Below, piece by piece: positions 8,394 through 17,422 of a stretch of 64,000 bases of DNA (the first letter of the stretch is position 1; every line of letters begins with the position of its first letter). The position numbers and the translations under genes were made by a program. The stretch comes from an uncultured Pseudomonadales bacterium (GTDB taxonomy: Bacteria; Pseudomonadota; Gammaproteobacteria; Pseudomonadales; Azotimanducaceae): assembly GCA_951813515.1 (NCBI GenBank), contig OX638346.1:2535617-2599616 (forward strand), written 5' to 3'. Below the pieces are notes generated by a model that was not told the origin of the DNA, did not search any database, and saw only the letters and a program-made list of their open reading frames with translations.

Positions 8394-8795
8394 CTACCCG
8401 GACTTGTCGAATCTCCACAGCCCCAGGTACGCGATTCCAATCAGGACGGGCAGCGAACCAATGGCTAGCGGTAGCGTCGCTGATGCCTGGAGGAACTCGC
8501 CGCTCCATGCGATGTAAGCCGCGATCCCGAGTCCGACGGTGATGAGGATGACGCCCCGGCGCAGGTCAGCACTCTCTGACCTCTCCGACCTCGCGCGCCG
8601 GGGAGTCTGCCCGAGCCGTTCCAGGATCTCGGGCGTGAGTTGCTGGCCCTGTTCGATGGCGGCGCGAACGGTCTCCTGGACCGACTGGCTGGTGCGGTCG
8701 CGCAGGTAGAAGTAAACGCACAATACGACCGCGATGGCGATGATCAGGAGGATCGGTATCAGTATCCCGAGCGCTTGTATGTGAACGTGTTCCAT
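8394..8795 (-). CDS. DUF6249-like membrane protein
   Basis: 133 residues. An N-terminal membrane helix (ILIPILLIIAIAVVLCVYFYL) is followed by a charged cytoplasmic helix (SVQETVRAAIEQGQQLTPEILERLG) and two more hydrophobic helices (GVILITVGLGIAAYIAW, LPLAIGSLPVLIGIAYLGLW). This pattern resembles the DUF6249 family, commonly encoded beside ECF sigma factors. GAGGAGA lies upstream of the ATG. As first gene of the sigma operon it may be an accessory sensor or a target of the sigma factor; no biochemical role is known to me. Confidence 0.6.
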   Translation of the reverse strand: MEHVHIQALGILIPILLIIAIAVVLCVYFYLRDRTSQSVQETVRAAIEQGQQLTPEILERLGQTPRRARSERSESADLRRGVILITVGLGIAAYIAWSGEFLQASATLPLAIGSLPVLIGIAYLGLWRFDKSG

Positions 8796-8821
8796 GATGT
8801 GGTCTCCTCAAGAGACGGCGA

Positions 8822-8837
8822 CTTACGCCTTTGTAAG
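8822..8837. promoter_or_regulatory. Inverted repeat upstream of the ECF sigma operon
   Basis: CTTAC-GCCTTT-GTAAG lies 27-42 bp before the ATG of the first gene. Read on the minus strand, TCTTACAAAGG followed some 15-17 nt later by CGTCTC resembles an ECF -35/-10 pair. Either reading (operator or self-recognised promoter) is tentative. Confidence 0.3.
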
Positions 8838-9144
8838 ACAGATGCCGGAAGCGATCAATTCGGATGCATGGTGCCGCCTTGGCCGGGTTCGATCGGCCGC
8901 TCGATGGGGTGCGACTCCAGGATTGGCTGGAGGTGCGAAGGCGGACCCGGGCGCGTGGCCGCTACCGTACTAGGGCCTGCGCCTTGATCGGCGCTTGCCA
9001 GATCACCGGCGCACCAGCGAATTCCGTTCTGGAAGACTGTCCGAAACGCCGAGTTCGCCAACTCCGCGCGACTTGCCCGGCTGAAGGCTGACTCCGGGCG
9101 CCGCCCTTGCAGCGCAGACTCTCGGGATGTGCGCGCTGCGGGTA
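8838..9144. other. Intergenic region with fragments resembling both repeat families
   Basis: No convincing gene in this roughly 310-bp gap. Two short strings stand out: GCGCCTTGATCGGC (about 8971-8984), also present in each 114-bp repeat, and CCCGGCTGAAGGCTG (9076-9090), the tail of the dispersed palindromic element, directly followed by TGACTCCGGGCGCC, which also occurs just after the formyltransferase gene (about 2287). These may be remnants or chance matches. Confidence 0.4.
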
Positions 9145-10464
9145 CTATTCCGAGAAATGGGAGGTCAGTCTGTCGAAGAGCTCGAGTTGTCGCTGGTCTT
9201 CAGCGGAATCGCCCAGGGAAGCTCGGAATTCCTCCATCAGTCGCTGCGCGAGCCCTTCTTGACCAGCGTGCTGCAACTGTCCGACATATACCGCCACGAT
9301 GAAGCCATCCGAAGGGTCCAGTTCATAGGACTTGGAATAGTACTCGAGCGCAAGGGCTTGATGTGCGGCCTCGGGCGACCTGGACAGATCCCTGGCCGCT
9401 GAACTGTACGTTCGCGCGTCCACGGTAGTGCCTGCGGTCGAAATTCGACCCTCCCATTCACTCGCTACCGCGCCCCAATCCTCGCTCGCGACAAGGTCCA
9501 TCATCTGGAACGTGCTACGCATTCGCTCCGGGCGGAGCGCACTCTCGGGGTCTCGCGCAAGATCGTAGGCGACGGCTTTGGACAAGGGTTCTTCCTCAAG
9601 TTCGTCGAGCAAGGCTCGATAGCTTCCGTCGCCGAGTTGCGCCGCATCCAGCCCCGAGTACCAGGTGGCGCCTAGAACGAATTGACTCATGGCCGCCTCG
9701 GAAGAAACCGAAACGAATGCATCGTAGTTGTCGATCACGAATTCAACCAGGGCATCGCCCCTAGGGGTCTTGTCCCAATACGTCGCGATCAGGCGCGCGT
9801 CGGTTTCGTTGATCAGGTCCGAATGATCCCGATTCGCAAAGTAATCGCCCGCTACCTTCTTTAGCTCCGCATATCGCTGGAAATCGAAATCGCCGCCCAT
9901 GCCCTGATCGACAATCGCCGCATCTAGATATTCTCGTGCCAACTGTGGCGATGGGTCGCCAGCGTCGAAGCGCGCCTTTATCGTCTCGAACTGTGACTCT
10001 GTCTCACCCAGCATCTGGCTGAACAAGGCGATGAACTGATCTCCGGACATGCCGCTCGACGCTCGACCGATCTCCGCCCCTTCGCGGTCGAGAATCAGGT
10101 ACGTTGGATACGACCTCACGTCATAGCGCGCTGCGATTTCCGGTCCCATGAGGGATTCATCTTCAGCATCCAGCTTGTAGTTCACGAATCGTGCGTTGAA
10201 GTAATCGCCAACTTCGGGCAGGGGAAAAACAGTCTCCTGCATGACGATGCACGGCCCGCACCACGTTGTGTAGACGTCCACAAAAACCTTTTTGCCCTGT
10301 TCCCGAGATGTTGCGAGCGCATCGTCGAAGCTGCCATGAAAGAACTCCATGCCGGGCTCTGTATGGGTGGCGGTGGGGTCACCTTCCGCTGTTCCCGAAT
10401 CGCCGCAAGCGCCTAACGCCAGCAATGCGCCGATACACCAGGCTCTTGCCATCCCCGTCACCAT
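9145..10464 (-). CDS. Thioredoxin-domain lipoprotein
   Basis: 439 residues from the ATG at 10464, which lies after the stop of the TonB-receptor gene; a longer frame would overlap that gene. A lipoprotein signal peptide ends in LGAC (Cys20), so the protein should be anchored to a membrane facing the periplasm. A thioredoxin fold follows with the CGPC active site at residues 69-72 (YTTWCGPC) and the cis-Pro in SYPTYLI. The remaining 290 residues are helical, perhaps TPR-like (ALALEYYSKSYELDPSDGFIVAVY). Probably a thiol reductase or isomerase of the periplasm. Its place at the end of a FecI-FecR-TonB-receptor operon suggests it helps handle or fold the receptor or its cargo. Confidence 0.8.
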   Translation of the reverse strand: MVTGMARAWCIGALLALGACGDSGTAEGDPTATHTEPGMEFFHGSFDDALATSREQGKKVFVDVYTTWCGPCIVMQETVFPLPEVGDYFNARFVNYKLDAEDESLMGPEIAARYDVRSYPTYLILDREGAEIGRASSGMSGDQFIALFSQMLGETESQFETIKARFDAGDPSPQLAREYLDAAIVDQGMGGDFDFQRYAELKKVAGDYFANRDHSDLINETDARLIATYWDKTPRGDALVEFVIDNYDAFVSVSSEAAMSQFVLGATWYSGLDAAQLGDGSYRALLDELEEEPLSKAVAYDLARDPESALRPERMRSTFQMMDLVASEDWGAVASEWEGRISTAGTTVDARTYSSAARDLSRSPEAAHQALALEYYSKSYELDPSDGFIVAVYVGQLQHAGQEGLAQRLMEEFRASLGDSAEDQRQLELFDRLTSHFSE

Positions 10465-10498
10465 CCTTGTCCGTTTCGTCGCAGGTTCTGCATCAATG

Positions 10499-13400
10499 TC
10501 ACAGCAGGTCAAGGGACTTCGACACCTCGAGGTAGCTGGTGCGACCCATAATGTCTACCCGTCGCGGGTCGAATGGTTGGCGCTGATCGACAAACGGGAA
10601 GTCCGCGTCCGTGAGATTTCGGATGCCTCCATCGAGTCGCCAGCCCTCGCCAAACTCGTAGCTCCCGGTCAGATCGAACCAGGTATAGCCATCGACCTGA
10701 TCCTGCACCCGCGAGATATTATTTTCGTAGCTGCTCGAATAGTTCATGTTGAGCGTTCCCGCCCAGGGGCCATTGCTCCAGGCGACCCAGGCTCGATACT
10801 TGAGGCGGTCGGGCCCACTCAAGGTCTCCTGCGATTCGACAGCCTCGCCGCCGGGCAGGAATGTCACGCTGCGCTCGTAGGTGTAGGTGCCGGAAGCCCC
10901 AAGCTGGACATGACCCCAGTCGGGATCGAAGTCGTAACTCATGTCGAGGTCCGCCGCGCGAGCGGTTTCCAGCGAGAAGTTCACCGGAAAAAGGTTCCAT
11001 TGCACGATGTTGCCGCTTGCGTCACGTCCTGCGGCGACCCCCACGAATTCCTCCGGAACATCGAACAGCACGGACGAGGTCGATGCCACGACCTGCTGCG
11101 TATCGATTTCCGAATAGGTGGCCGAGATGCGCAAGCCGGTCAGGGCGCCTCCGGGGGAATAGTCGAATCCCACGGTCAGGGTATCGGAGACTTCCGGCTT
11201 GAGATCAGGATTGCCTCCAAAGTTCGTGGGATAGACCCCAAAGGGAGAACCTGTTTCCGGATCGGCGAATACGCCGGCCCCTGCGAGGAAGCCTGGAATG
11301 ATGGTGGAGAAGTAGGTGACCCTTGGGTCTGGCGCCCCGAAAAGCTGGTCGAGTCTTGGCGCCTTGAAGGTGTCTCCGATATTTGTACGGAACTTGAGAC
11401 TGGGCGTGATGTGCCAGGCGATGCCGATGGACGGAGAGGTTTCGGCGAACTCCCGCTGCTCGTTGCTACTGCCGACACCCCCGAACGGACCATTGATGAC
11501 ATATTCCTCCCATCGGGCCGCCGCCCTGAATTCCAGGGAATGGACGGCGGGTATGGAGTTGCCGTCGCCGACGATCGGAATCATGACCTCGGAATAGAGT
11601 GCATTAACTTCCCGCTCCGGTGCTGTCTCGAGCAGGGTGGTTGCGAGATATCCCGAAAACGTCCGGGAGTCCTTTCGGTAGTCATAACCGAGCACACCCG
11701 CGATGTCCCCCCACGGCAACGAAAAGAGATTGCCGTTCGCGGAGATGGAATACTGCGTGGTGTCGTTCGTGTCGCTTGTCGGTAGCGACCAGGGATGCGT
11801 GGAGACCTCGAAAAGGTTGGCGACTGCGGCTTCCGTCTGCTGCGATCCGTCACCAAAGAGATTCAATGCGGTTGCCGGATTCGAATCTGCCAGACGTGCT
11901 GCCAGCTCCGTCAGGTTGGGGCCGTCGAACGCGCGAATCCATGCTTCCTCCTCGGCATACTTGACGAACGTATCGATTTGCCAGTTTCTGAACGGCAGTT
12001 CAGCAATGGCTCCGAGCACCACCCCGTAGCTATCGGTCGCCGATTGATTCGTGGAGGGCTCGATCAAGCCGTTTTCCGTCTCGGTTTGAAAGCGATAGCC
12101 CGCGATCAGGGGTACGCCGGCATTGTTGAAAGCGTTGCTGGGAGGAACGAGTGCATTTCTGGCAAAGATTCCGCCGCGCTCGGCGTAACTCTCATAACTT
12201 GCGTAGTTGAACTCCAAGTAGCCGTCTATGGACTGGCCCAGACTTTGTTCGATGGACAGGAAGGCCGTTGTCGACTCCCGCTCGTCGGTCAGATGTCTGG
12301 GAACGGAATCGTATGGCGCGAGATTCGCCAGGGATATGTCGGCGAGCGTCACCGGCAGCGACCCGTCTCTTGAGGGATCGACGCCGCCGAGAGGCTGAAA
12401 GGTCAGCGCGTTTCTTATCAGAAAGGGATGGAAGGGTCCTGGTTGCGTTCTCTGGTCCGATCCGCCGAGGGAGGTGTAGTTGAGCGTCGTGAAGCCCGTC
12501 TCTGCGGCGACGACCGGATCAATCGTCTCAATCCGAAAGCTGCCGCTCAGGGACCCCGACCCCCAGCCTACGCCAAAGGTTGGGGCAATCAGCATGGAAT
12601 CGCCGCCATTGCCGCCACTGGTGTACCGCATAGCGAGTTTTTCCTCGGCGTCATAGCCTTGCTTGAGAATGAAGTTGATGACGCCGGCGACCGCATCGCC
12701 GCCGTAAATGGCGGCGGCGCCATCAGTGAGCACCTCGACGCGCTCGATCGCCGAGAATGGAATCGAGTTGAGATTGATATTCGATCCCTGGATCGTCGGA
12801 GTTGTCGCGGTTCGGCGCCCGTTGATCAGCACCAGTGTGCCATCCGAGCCGAGCCCCCTCAGGTTCGCGGTCGCGACACCGAGCGTGCCGACGCTGCTGG
12901 AGTTGTCTATTGCGGAGGTCTGCGTGTGTCCCGCGTAGTTTTGCGGCAGGGCGCGGACAAACCCCTCGACGCTGTTGATCCCCATGCGTTCCATGTCGCC
13001 TATCGTGAATACCTGCACCGGCGAAGTTGGGCTCGAGTCACGCAGTCGGGTGCCCGTCACCACGATTTCATCAACCGGTCCGAGATCCGGGTCGGGGGGC
13101 TCCTCCGTGTCCGGCGCGGTTGCGCCCGACGGGGCCAGGGGTTCCTCGGAATTCTGAAGCTGGGCCAGCAGGACCGGTTGCGCCCCCGTGTTGTAGACCA
13201 CCGCTTTTGGCTGGGCCGCTGTTGCGTTTTCCTGCTTTACGACAACAAAGTTCTGCGCCTTGAATTCGTACACCAGTTCGGTGGTGCCGAGTGATTTTTC
13301 GATTGCCGACTGAACTGACTGGCTGCCGCGTACTTCTGGAGATTGACTCTCCTCGACGGCATCCGGAACGAAAACGATCTGCACGTCACCGACCTCTGCT

Positions 13401-13558
13401 ATTTCGAGCAGCGTCTGGTCTGTAGCTTGAGAATCGATGTCGAAATCAACTTCCTGGGCGCTCGCGAAGTTGAACGCCAACAGTCCGCAAACTGCGGCAC
13501 AAGGGATGGCGAGACGAGTCGCCCAATCGGAAATCAAGGCGTTGAGAATCATGTTCAT
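10499..13558 (-). CDS. TonB-dependent outer-membrane receptor with signalling domain
   Basis: 1019 residues. Signal peptide (residues 1-35, ending NFASAQ), a secretin/TonB N-terminal signalling (STN) domain at about 38-108 (FDIDSQATDQTLLEIAEVG, then VQSAIEKSLGTTELVYEF), a Pro/Glu-rich linker, the plug domain from about 165 (EIVVTGTRLRDSS, ending in the GVINFILK block), then a long beta-barrel ending SYLEVSKSLDLL. The STN domain is the part of FecA-type receptors that contacts a FecR-type regulator, and fecR- and fecI-like genes lie immediately upstream. Ligand unknown; the plug and barrel features are as compatible with oligosaccharide or peptide uptake as with siderophores. Last residue is Leu rather than the usual aromatic. 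Confidence 0.88.
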   Translation of the reverse strand: MNMILNALISDWATRLAIPCAAVCGLLAFNFASAQEVDFDIDSQATDQTLLEIAEVGDVQIVFVPDAVEESQSPEVRGSQSVQSAIEKSLGTTELVYEFKAQNFVVVKQENATAAQPKAVVYNTGAQPVLLAQLQNSEEPLAPSGATAPDTEEPPDPDLGPVDEIVVTGTRLRDSSPTSPVQVFTIGDMERMGINSVEGFVRALPQNYAGHTQTSAIDNSSSVGTLGVATANLRGLGSDGTLVLINGRRTATTPTIQGSNINLNSIPFSAIERVEVLTDGAAAIYGGDAVAGVINFILKQGYDAEEKLAMRYTSGGNGGDSMLIAPTFGVGWGSGSLSGSFRIETIDPVVAAETGFTTLNYTSLGGSDQRTQPGPFHPFLIRNALTFQPLGGVDPSRDGSLPVTLADISLANLAPYDSVPRHLTDERESTTAFLSIEQSLGQSIDGYLEFNYASYESYAERGGIFARNALVPPSNAFNNAGVPLIAGYRFQTETENGLIEPSTNQSATDSYGVVLGAIAELPFRNWQIDTFVKYAEEEAWIRAFDGPNLTELAARLADSNPATALNLFGDGSQQTEAAVANLFEVSTHPWSLPTSDTNDTTQYSISANGNLFSLPWGDIAGVLGYDYRKDSRTFSGYLATTLLETAPEREVNALYSEVMIPIVGDGNSIPAVHSLEFRAAARWEEYVINGPFGGVGSSNEQREFAETSPSIGIAWHITPSLKFRTNIGDTFKAPRLDQLFGAPDPRVTYFSTIIPGFLAGAGVFADPETGSPFGVYPTNFGGNPDLKPEVSDTLTVGFDYSPGGALTGLRISATYSEIDTQQVVASTSSVLFDVPEEFVGVAAGRDASGNIVQWNLFPVNFSLETARAADLDMSYDFDPDWGHVQLGASGTYTYERSVTFLPGGEAVESQETLSGPDRLKYRAWVAWSNGPWAGTLNMNYSSSYENNISRVQDQVDGYTWFDLTGSYEFGEGWRLDGGIRNLTDADFPFVDQRQPFDPRRVDIMGRTSYLEVSKSLDLL

Positions 13559-13661
13559 CCTGCCAGAGGCTGTGACGTTGTTGCTGGCCGCCGGGACCAG
13601 CGTTCCTGTAGAACGGCTGGGATGGCCACACCCTCAACGAAATATGTTGTTTTGAGACGTG

Positions 13662-14723
13662 CTACGTCCCGACCGGATTGGCAATCAGTACAAAGCGGTC
13701 TGGATGCCGGACAACCTTGATGGGATGAATGTCTTCAAGGGACGAGAGCAGCAGTTCCACCTGGCCCGTCATTTCGACTTGATCGAGGTTCAAGACTGCG
13801 CTGATGCGCAGATCAGCGATCGTGCTGTCCTCGATCAGAACCTTCACCCGAGTGTAGCGATTGACCTCGCTTATCACGTCCATCAGGGTCTGATCCTCGA
13901 AACGGACCCGGCCGCTGCGCCAACTCTGCAATCGCTCCACTTCACCGATGCTGTCTTCCTGGACGGTTTGCTGGTCCTCTTCAAATGTGGCCACGGAGCC
14001 GGCGTCGAGAATCAGGCTCCCGGCTTCGAACTTCGCCAGGAACTCCGTCTTTCGCGGGAAACGAATGTTGTCGTCGCTGACGGCGACCCTCCCCTCCGCT
14101 ACCGCGATCTCCAGTCGGTGACCTGCCAGGTGGACGCTGAATTTCGTGCCGAGCGCAGTGACTACGTGATCACCAGCCCTTATGGTCAGGGTCCGCTCAG
14201 GGTCTTTCGCAACCGCGAGGAAGACCTCCCCGAAGTCCAGCAGAATCCGCCTCCCCAGGGAATCGAAGTCCACCAGTATGCGCGAGCCCGAATTGAGCGT
14301 AACGCTGGAGCCATCCCGCAGCACGAAGGTCTGCTGGTCTCCGAGGGCTGTTTCGAGGATTTGAGCCTCGTCGGTCGTGCCCAGGAACGTCCTGCCCAAC
14401 ACGCCCGTCACCACCGCCAAGACCACTGCCGCCGCCAACCCAAGCCAGCGGCGATCGAATCCCGTCCGCGTCCTGGCGCGCAAAGCACCCCGGGTCAGGG
14501 CCGCGATGTCCTTGTCACCGACCAGGTCTCCGGACAGATCCCACAGATGCAACAGGTGTTCGTACGCCTGGCGATGGCCAGGGTCTTCGGCCAGCCACCT
14601 GTGTAGCTCAGACTCATCCGCGGCAGTCATGTCTCCGGAATACAGGCGCGTTACGAACCATTGGGCACGACGTTCCGCGTGACTCGTGGAGTTGGTCTTT
14701 GTCCTGTCAGTGCGCGCTTTCAT
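13662..14723 (-). CDS. FecR-family transmembrane regulator (anti-sigma/sensor)
   Basis: 353 residues from the ATG at 14723, preceded by AAAAAAGG; an upstream in-frame TTG at 14738 is less likely. The N-terminus is a DUF4880-type cytoplasmic segment (AERRAQWFVTRLYSGDMTAADE and LHRWLAEDPGHRQAYEHL). A single membrane helix follows (WLGLAAAVVLAVVTGVLG), then the periplasmic FecR domain (TLNSGSRILVDFDS, LDFGEVFLAVAKDPERTL) and a DUF4974-like C-terminus (VRFEDQTLMDVISEVNRYT). It should relay receptor occupancy from the STN domain to the adjacent ECF sigma factor. Sits between the sigma and receptor genes, the normal order. Confidence 0.9.
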   Translation of the reverse strand: MKARTDRTKTNSTSHAERRAQWFVTRLYSGDMTAADESELHRWLAEDPGHRQAYEHLLHLWDLSGDLVGDKDIAALTRGALRARTRTGFDRRWLGLAAAVVLAVVTGVLGRTFLGTTDEAQILETALGDQQTFVLRDGSSVTLNSGSRILVDFDSLGRRILLDFGEVFLAVAKDPERTLTIRAGDHVVTALGTKFSVHLAGHRLEIAVAEGRVAVSDDNIRFPRKTEFLAKFEAGSLILDAGSVATFEEDQQTVQEDSIGEVERLQSWRSGRVRFEDQTLMDVISEVNRYTRVKVLIEDSTIADLRISAVLNLDQVEMTGQVELLLSSLEDIHPIKVVRHPDRFVLIANPVGT

Positions 14724-14767
14724 CGTGCCTTTTTTCAATTCGCTTTTTCAATTCGCTCATTCGTTGC

Positions 14768-15331
14768 TCACTGGTCCCGGTCGACGCGGCGTCGTATTTC
14801 CGCGAGCGCCCGCATGATGTGCTTCTCCACCATGCTGACGGATACATTCATCGTGTCGGCGACTTCCCGGTAACTTAAGCCCCCGAACCGGTTAAGCACG
14901 AACGCGTCTCGACATTCGGGACTCAACCGCATGATGGCGGCCTTGACGTTTCCCAGTTGTTCCTGCGCCGAGACGACCTCTTCTGCCGAACTCTCCAAAC
15001 CTCGCGCTCTTGCCCGATCCCTCGTCAGGTCGTCGTACTTCTGTCGCGTAACGGCTTTCCTGTAGCTGTCCCTGATGACGTTCGTCGCGATAGAGAACAG
15101 GTACGATCTGACACTGTCGAGGCTTCGAGAGAGCTTTTCTTCCACGTCTTCCTGACGTGCCACGCGCAGGAAGGTCTCCTGAACCACATCTTCGTGGTCG
15201 GGGTGTGCGGACAGGCGTGCGCCGACGAATCGCCGCAACGCCGGTCCGTGCTCCAGCGCGATGCGCTGCAGCGCATCCGATACGCCGTCCTTCCTTGGAA
15301 ATTGGACAACTTTCGATGCGTTGCTCGCCAT
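14768..15331 (-). CDS. FecI-like ECF sigma factor
   Basis: 187 residues from the ATG at 15331; an in-frame TTG at 15352 would add seven residues. Region 2: HPDHEDVVQETFLRVARQED and SVRSYLFSIATNVIRDSYRK. Region 4: RLSPECRDAFVLNRFGGLSYREVADTMNVS with VSMVEKHIMRALAEIRRRV, the characteristic FecI-type C-terminus. It heads the operon sigma - FecR regulator - TonB receptor - thioredoxin lipoprotein, so it most likely transcribes the receptor genes when the receptor binds its ligand. Confidence 0.9.
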   Translation of the reverse strand: MASNASKVVQFPRKDGVSDALQRIALEHGPALRRFVGARLSAHPDHEDVVQETFLRVARQEDVEEKLSRSLDSVRSYLFSIATNVIRDSYRKAVTRQKYDDLTRDRARARGLESSAEEVVSAQEQLGNVKAAIMRLSPECRDAFVLNRFGGLSYREVADTMNVSVSMVEKHIMRALAEIRRRVDRDQ

Positions 15332-15415
15332 CAATGCCCGGTCTTCATCCAAGATGCGTCCCGTATAACGGATAAAGTGTTCAGTGCCTCAAGATCCATT
15401 TTCGCAATCCAGTGA

Positions 15416-16219
15416 TCAATTAAGGCCGAGATTGGCCTGTCGCCAGATCGTGAAGTCCCAGGAAACCTCCTCCCGATACTCCATCGAGGCAGTCGCCGAA
15501 TCGAGATCCAGGTCTGAGAATGGCGTAATTCCTTCGATGGTGACCTGCGCATCTTCCAGTTTGCAGGCCAGGCCGGACTCCTTACCCAGGAATAGCGAAA
15601 ATTCGGCATGGCCCGTGCCCACCATCGCTCGCCGCTGATCATATGGACGAGAGGAGCAGGTCCTCGGAGCCCGTATGGTAACGCTGCCTTCTGCGAAGCG
15701 GATTTCTCCCACGAGTGTGGGTCCGTCCGATTCGACCGAGGAAGGAAGGGTGCTGTATCCGGCAAATGTGGCTACATCATTGGTCTTCATGAATCGCGTC
15801 AATGGTTCATCCTCGCCACCGATATGCAGGACGTATGAGTCCCAGCGATTGGTGCCCGCAACTGCTATGGGCGCCTGGGATCCATCGAGAGCAATGAGGA
15901 CGCGTCCAGCCTGGTATGGACCGTAGAGACGGGTTACGGACGGTGCCGACCTGCAGGCGTACATCTCGATGGTGAGCGTGCCCAGACCCGTCGATGGGTC
16001 CAGTTGCGGCACGAAGTTGGGTCCCAGGATGGACTGCAATGTAGGGCCGACGACCGCGTAGCTGACGCTTAGCGCTTCGCAACGGTTTGAGCTGTTGGCG
16101 ACCCAATTGTCGAGGTCCCGGATCTGTTCGGTCGTACATCCGCCGAGGAACGGGAGGCAGACCGTCAGGATTCCGGCAAGCAAGGCCGACAGGTTGCTTC
16201 CCACTGTTTCCAACCACAT
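15416..16219 (-). CDS. Lipoprotein of unknown function
   Basis: 267 residues. A lipoprotein signal peptide ends in LGGC (Cys28: VCLPFLGGCTTEQ). The mature part is beta-rich and contains several Cys residues (RCEALS, ACRSAPS, RTCSSRP, ACKLED) that could form disulfides in the periplasm. I recognise no family. It is on the same strand as, and 85 nt upstream of, the FecI-like gene, and diverges from the aldo/keto reductase gene. It may be in the FecI regulon, but nothing in the sequence proves it. Confidence 0.6.
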   Translation of the reverse strand: MWLETVGSNLSALLAGILTVCLPFLGGCTTEQIRDLDNWVANSSNRCEALSVSYAVVGPTLQSILGPNFVPQLDPSTGLGTLTIEMYACRSAPSVTRLYGPYQAGRVLIALDGSQAPIAVAGTNRWDSYVLHIGGEDEPLTRFMKTNDVATFAGYSTLPSSVESDGPTLVGEIRFAEGSVTIRAPRTCSSRPYDQRRAMVGTGHAEFSLFLGKESGLACKLEDAQVTIEGITPFSDLDLDSATASMEYREEVSWDFTIWRQANLGLN

Positions 16220-16383
16220 CTGTCGTTCGCCAATGGTACTCGGAATCCTGGCTGGTGATGAACGAGCGACAGACCGCCTTTGGCCGCAGACCCAGGTTGC
16301 TCACCTCCTCGCAGATTCCTCCTCCGCGCCTGTCAGCACGATTGTATTCTTGCGAATAAGGATGCGTTAAGCGAGAACACTGG
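16220..16383. other. Divergent intergenic region
   Basis: About 160 bp between divergent genes (lipoprotein leftward, aldo/keto reductase rightward). It should hold both promoters; an AT-richer patch GATTGTATTCTTGCGAATAA at about 16340-16359 is the likeliest site, but no clear -35/-10 pair is assigned. Confidence 0.3.
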
Positions 16384-17385
16384 ATGCGGTACAGACCGTT
16401 GGGGACATCAGGAATCGACTCCTCCATCGTCGGACTTGGTACAGCCGCGATTGGCGGCGGCGACACGTTTGCAGGCCCGGACGACAGGGAATCCGTCAAG
16501 GCGATCCACGCGGCCCTCGACTGCGGCGTCACGCTCATCGACACCGCGCCCTCTTATGGTTGGGGGCACAGCGAAGAGGTTGTCGGCAAGGCCATCAGGG
16601 GGCGGCGCGACCGGGTAGTCGTTGCCACGAAGTGTGGCGTCTGGTGGGAGGACGAGCGAGGCTCCTACAATGGTGTGAAGGACGGCAGGGAGAATTACGT
16701 CAGCCTGCGTCCCGACACCATCACCATCGAGGTCGAAAACAGTCTCAGGCGGCTCGGCGTGGACCATATCGATCTTCTGCAATGCCACAAGCCGGCCAAG
16801 CCGCCCGAGGACACGCCCATACCCGAGACCATGGGCTGTCTCATGGATCTGAAGGACCAGGGGAAAATCCGCGCGATCGGCGTGTCCAACGTGTCCCTCG
16901 ATCAGCTCGATGCGTACCGCGAGGCGGGTGATCTCGCCAGCGACCAGTTTCGCTACAGCATGCTTCTTCGTGATCGCGAAGCAGACATCCTTCCCTACTG
17001 CGCGGAGCACAACATCGCAACGTTGACCTATTGGTCACTCGAGCAAGGCCTGCTCACCGGCAAGGTGGGATTGGACCGCGTGTTCAGGGAGGACGATTTC
17101 CGCGGTACCGCGGGCGAATGGCTCCCCTGGTTCAGACTCGAGAACCGGCAACGCCTGCTCGACATGTTTGCCGGTTGGACCGACCTGACAGAGAAGCATG
17201 GCTGTACGATCGCCCAACTGACAGTCGCGTGGACCGCGGCCCAAACCGGCGCAACGCACGTGCTCTGCGGTGTTCGAACCGTTGAGCAGGGTATCCAGAA
17301 CGCGGGTGCGGGCGCCCTCGAGCTGGAAGCAGACGAAATCCAACGCGTTCGGGACGATCTGGTCGCCCTGGGCGATCCGGTCTGA
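16384..17385 (+). CDS. Aldo/keto reductase
   Basis: 333 residues of the (alpha/beta)8 aldo/keto reductase family. The catalytic tetrad is visible: Asp and Tyr in IDTAPSYGWG, Lys in VVATKCGVWW, and His in LLQCHKPAK. The C-terminal nucleotide-binding block is ATHVLCGVRTVEQGIQNAGA. YGWGHSEEVVGKAIRGRRD recalls the AKR11-type general-stress reductases. It should reduce aldehydes or sugars with NADPH in the cytoplasm; substrate unknown. It is followed 37 nt later by an esterase lipoprotein on the same strand, so the two may share a transcript. Confidence 0.88.
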   Translation: MRYRPLGTSGIDSSIVGLGTAAIGGGDTFAGPDDRESVKAIHAALDCGVTLIDTAPSYGWGHSEEVVGKAIRGRRDRVVVATKCGVWWEDERGSYNGVKDGRENYVSLRPDTITIEVENSLRRLGVDHIDLLQCHKPAKPPEDTPIPETMGCLMDLKDQGKIRAIGVSNVSLDQLDAYREAGDLASDQFRYSMLLRDREADILPYCAEHNIATLTYWSLEQGLLTGKVGLDRVFREDDFRGTAGEWLPWFRLENRQRLLDMFAGWTDLTEKHGCTIAQLTVAWTAAQTGATHVLCGVRTVEQGIQNAGAGALELEADEIQRVRDDLVALGDPV

Positions 17386-17422
17386 GAGGCGTCTTTTTCA
17401 CTGCGTTAGAAGGAAGACCTTG

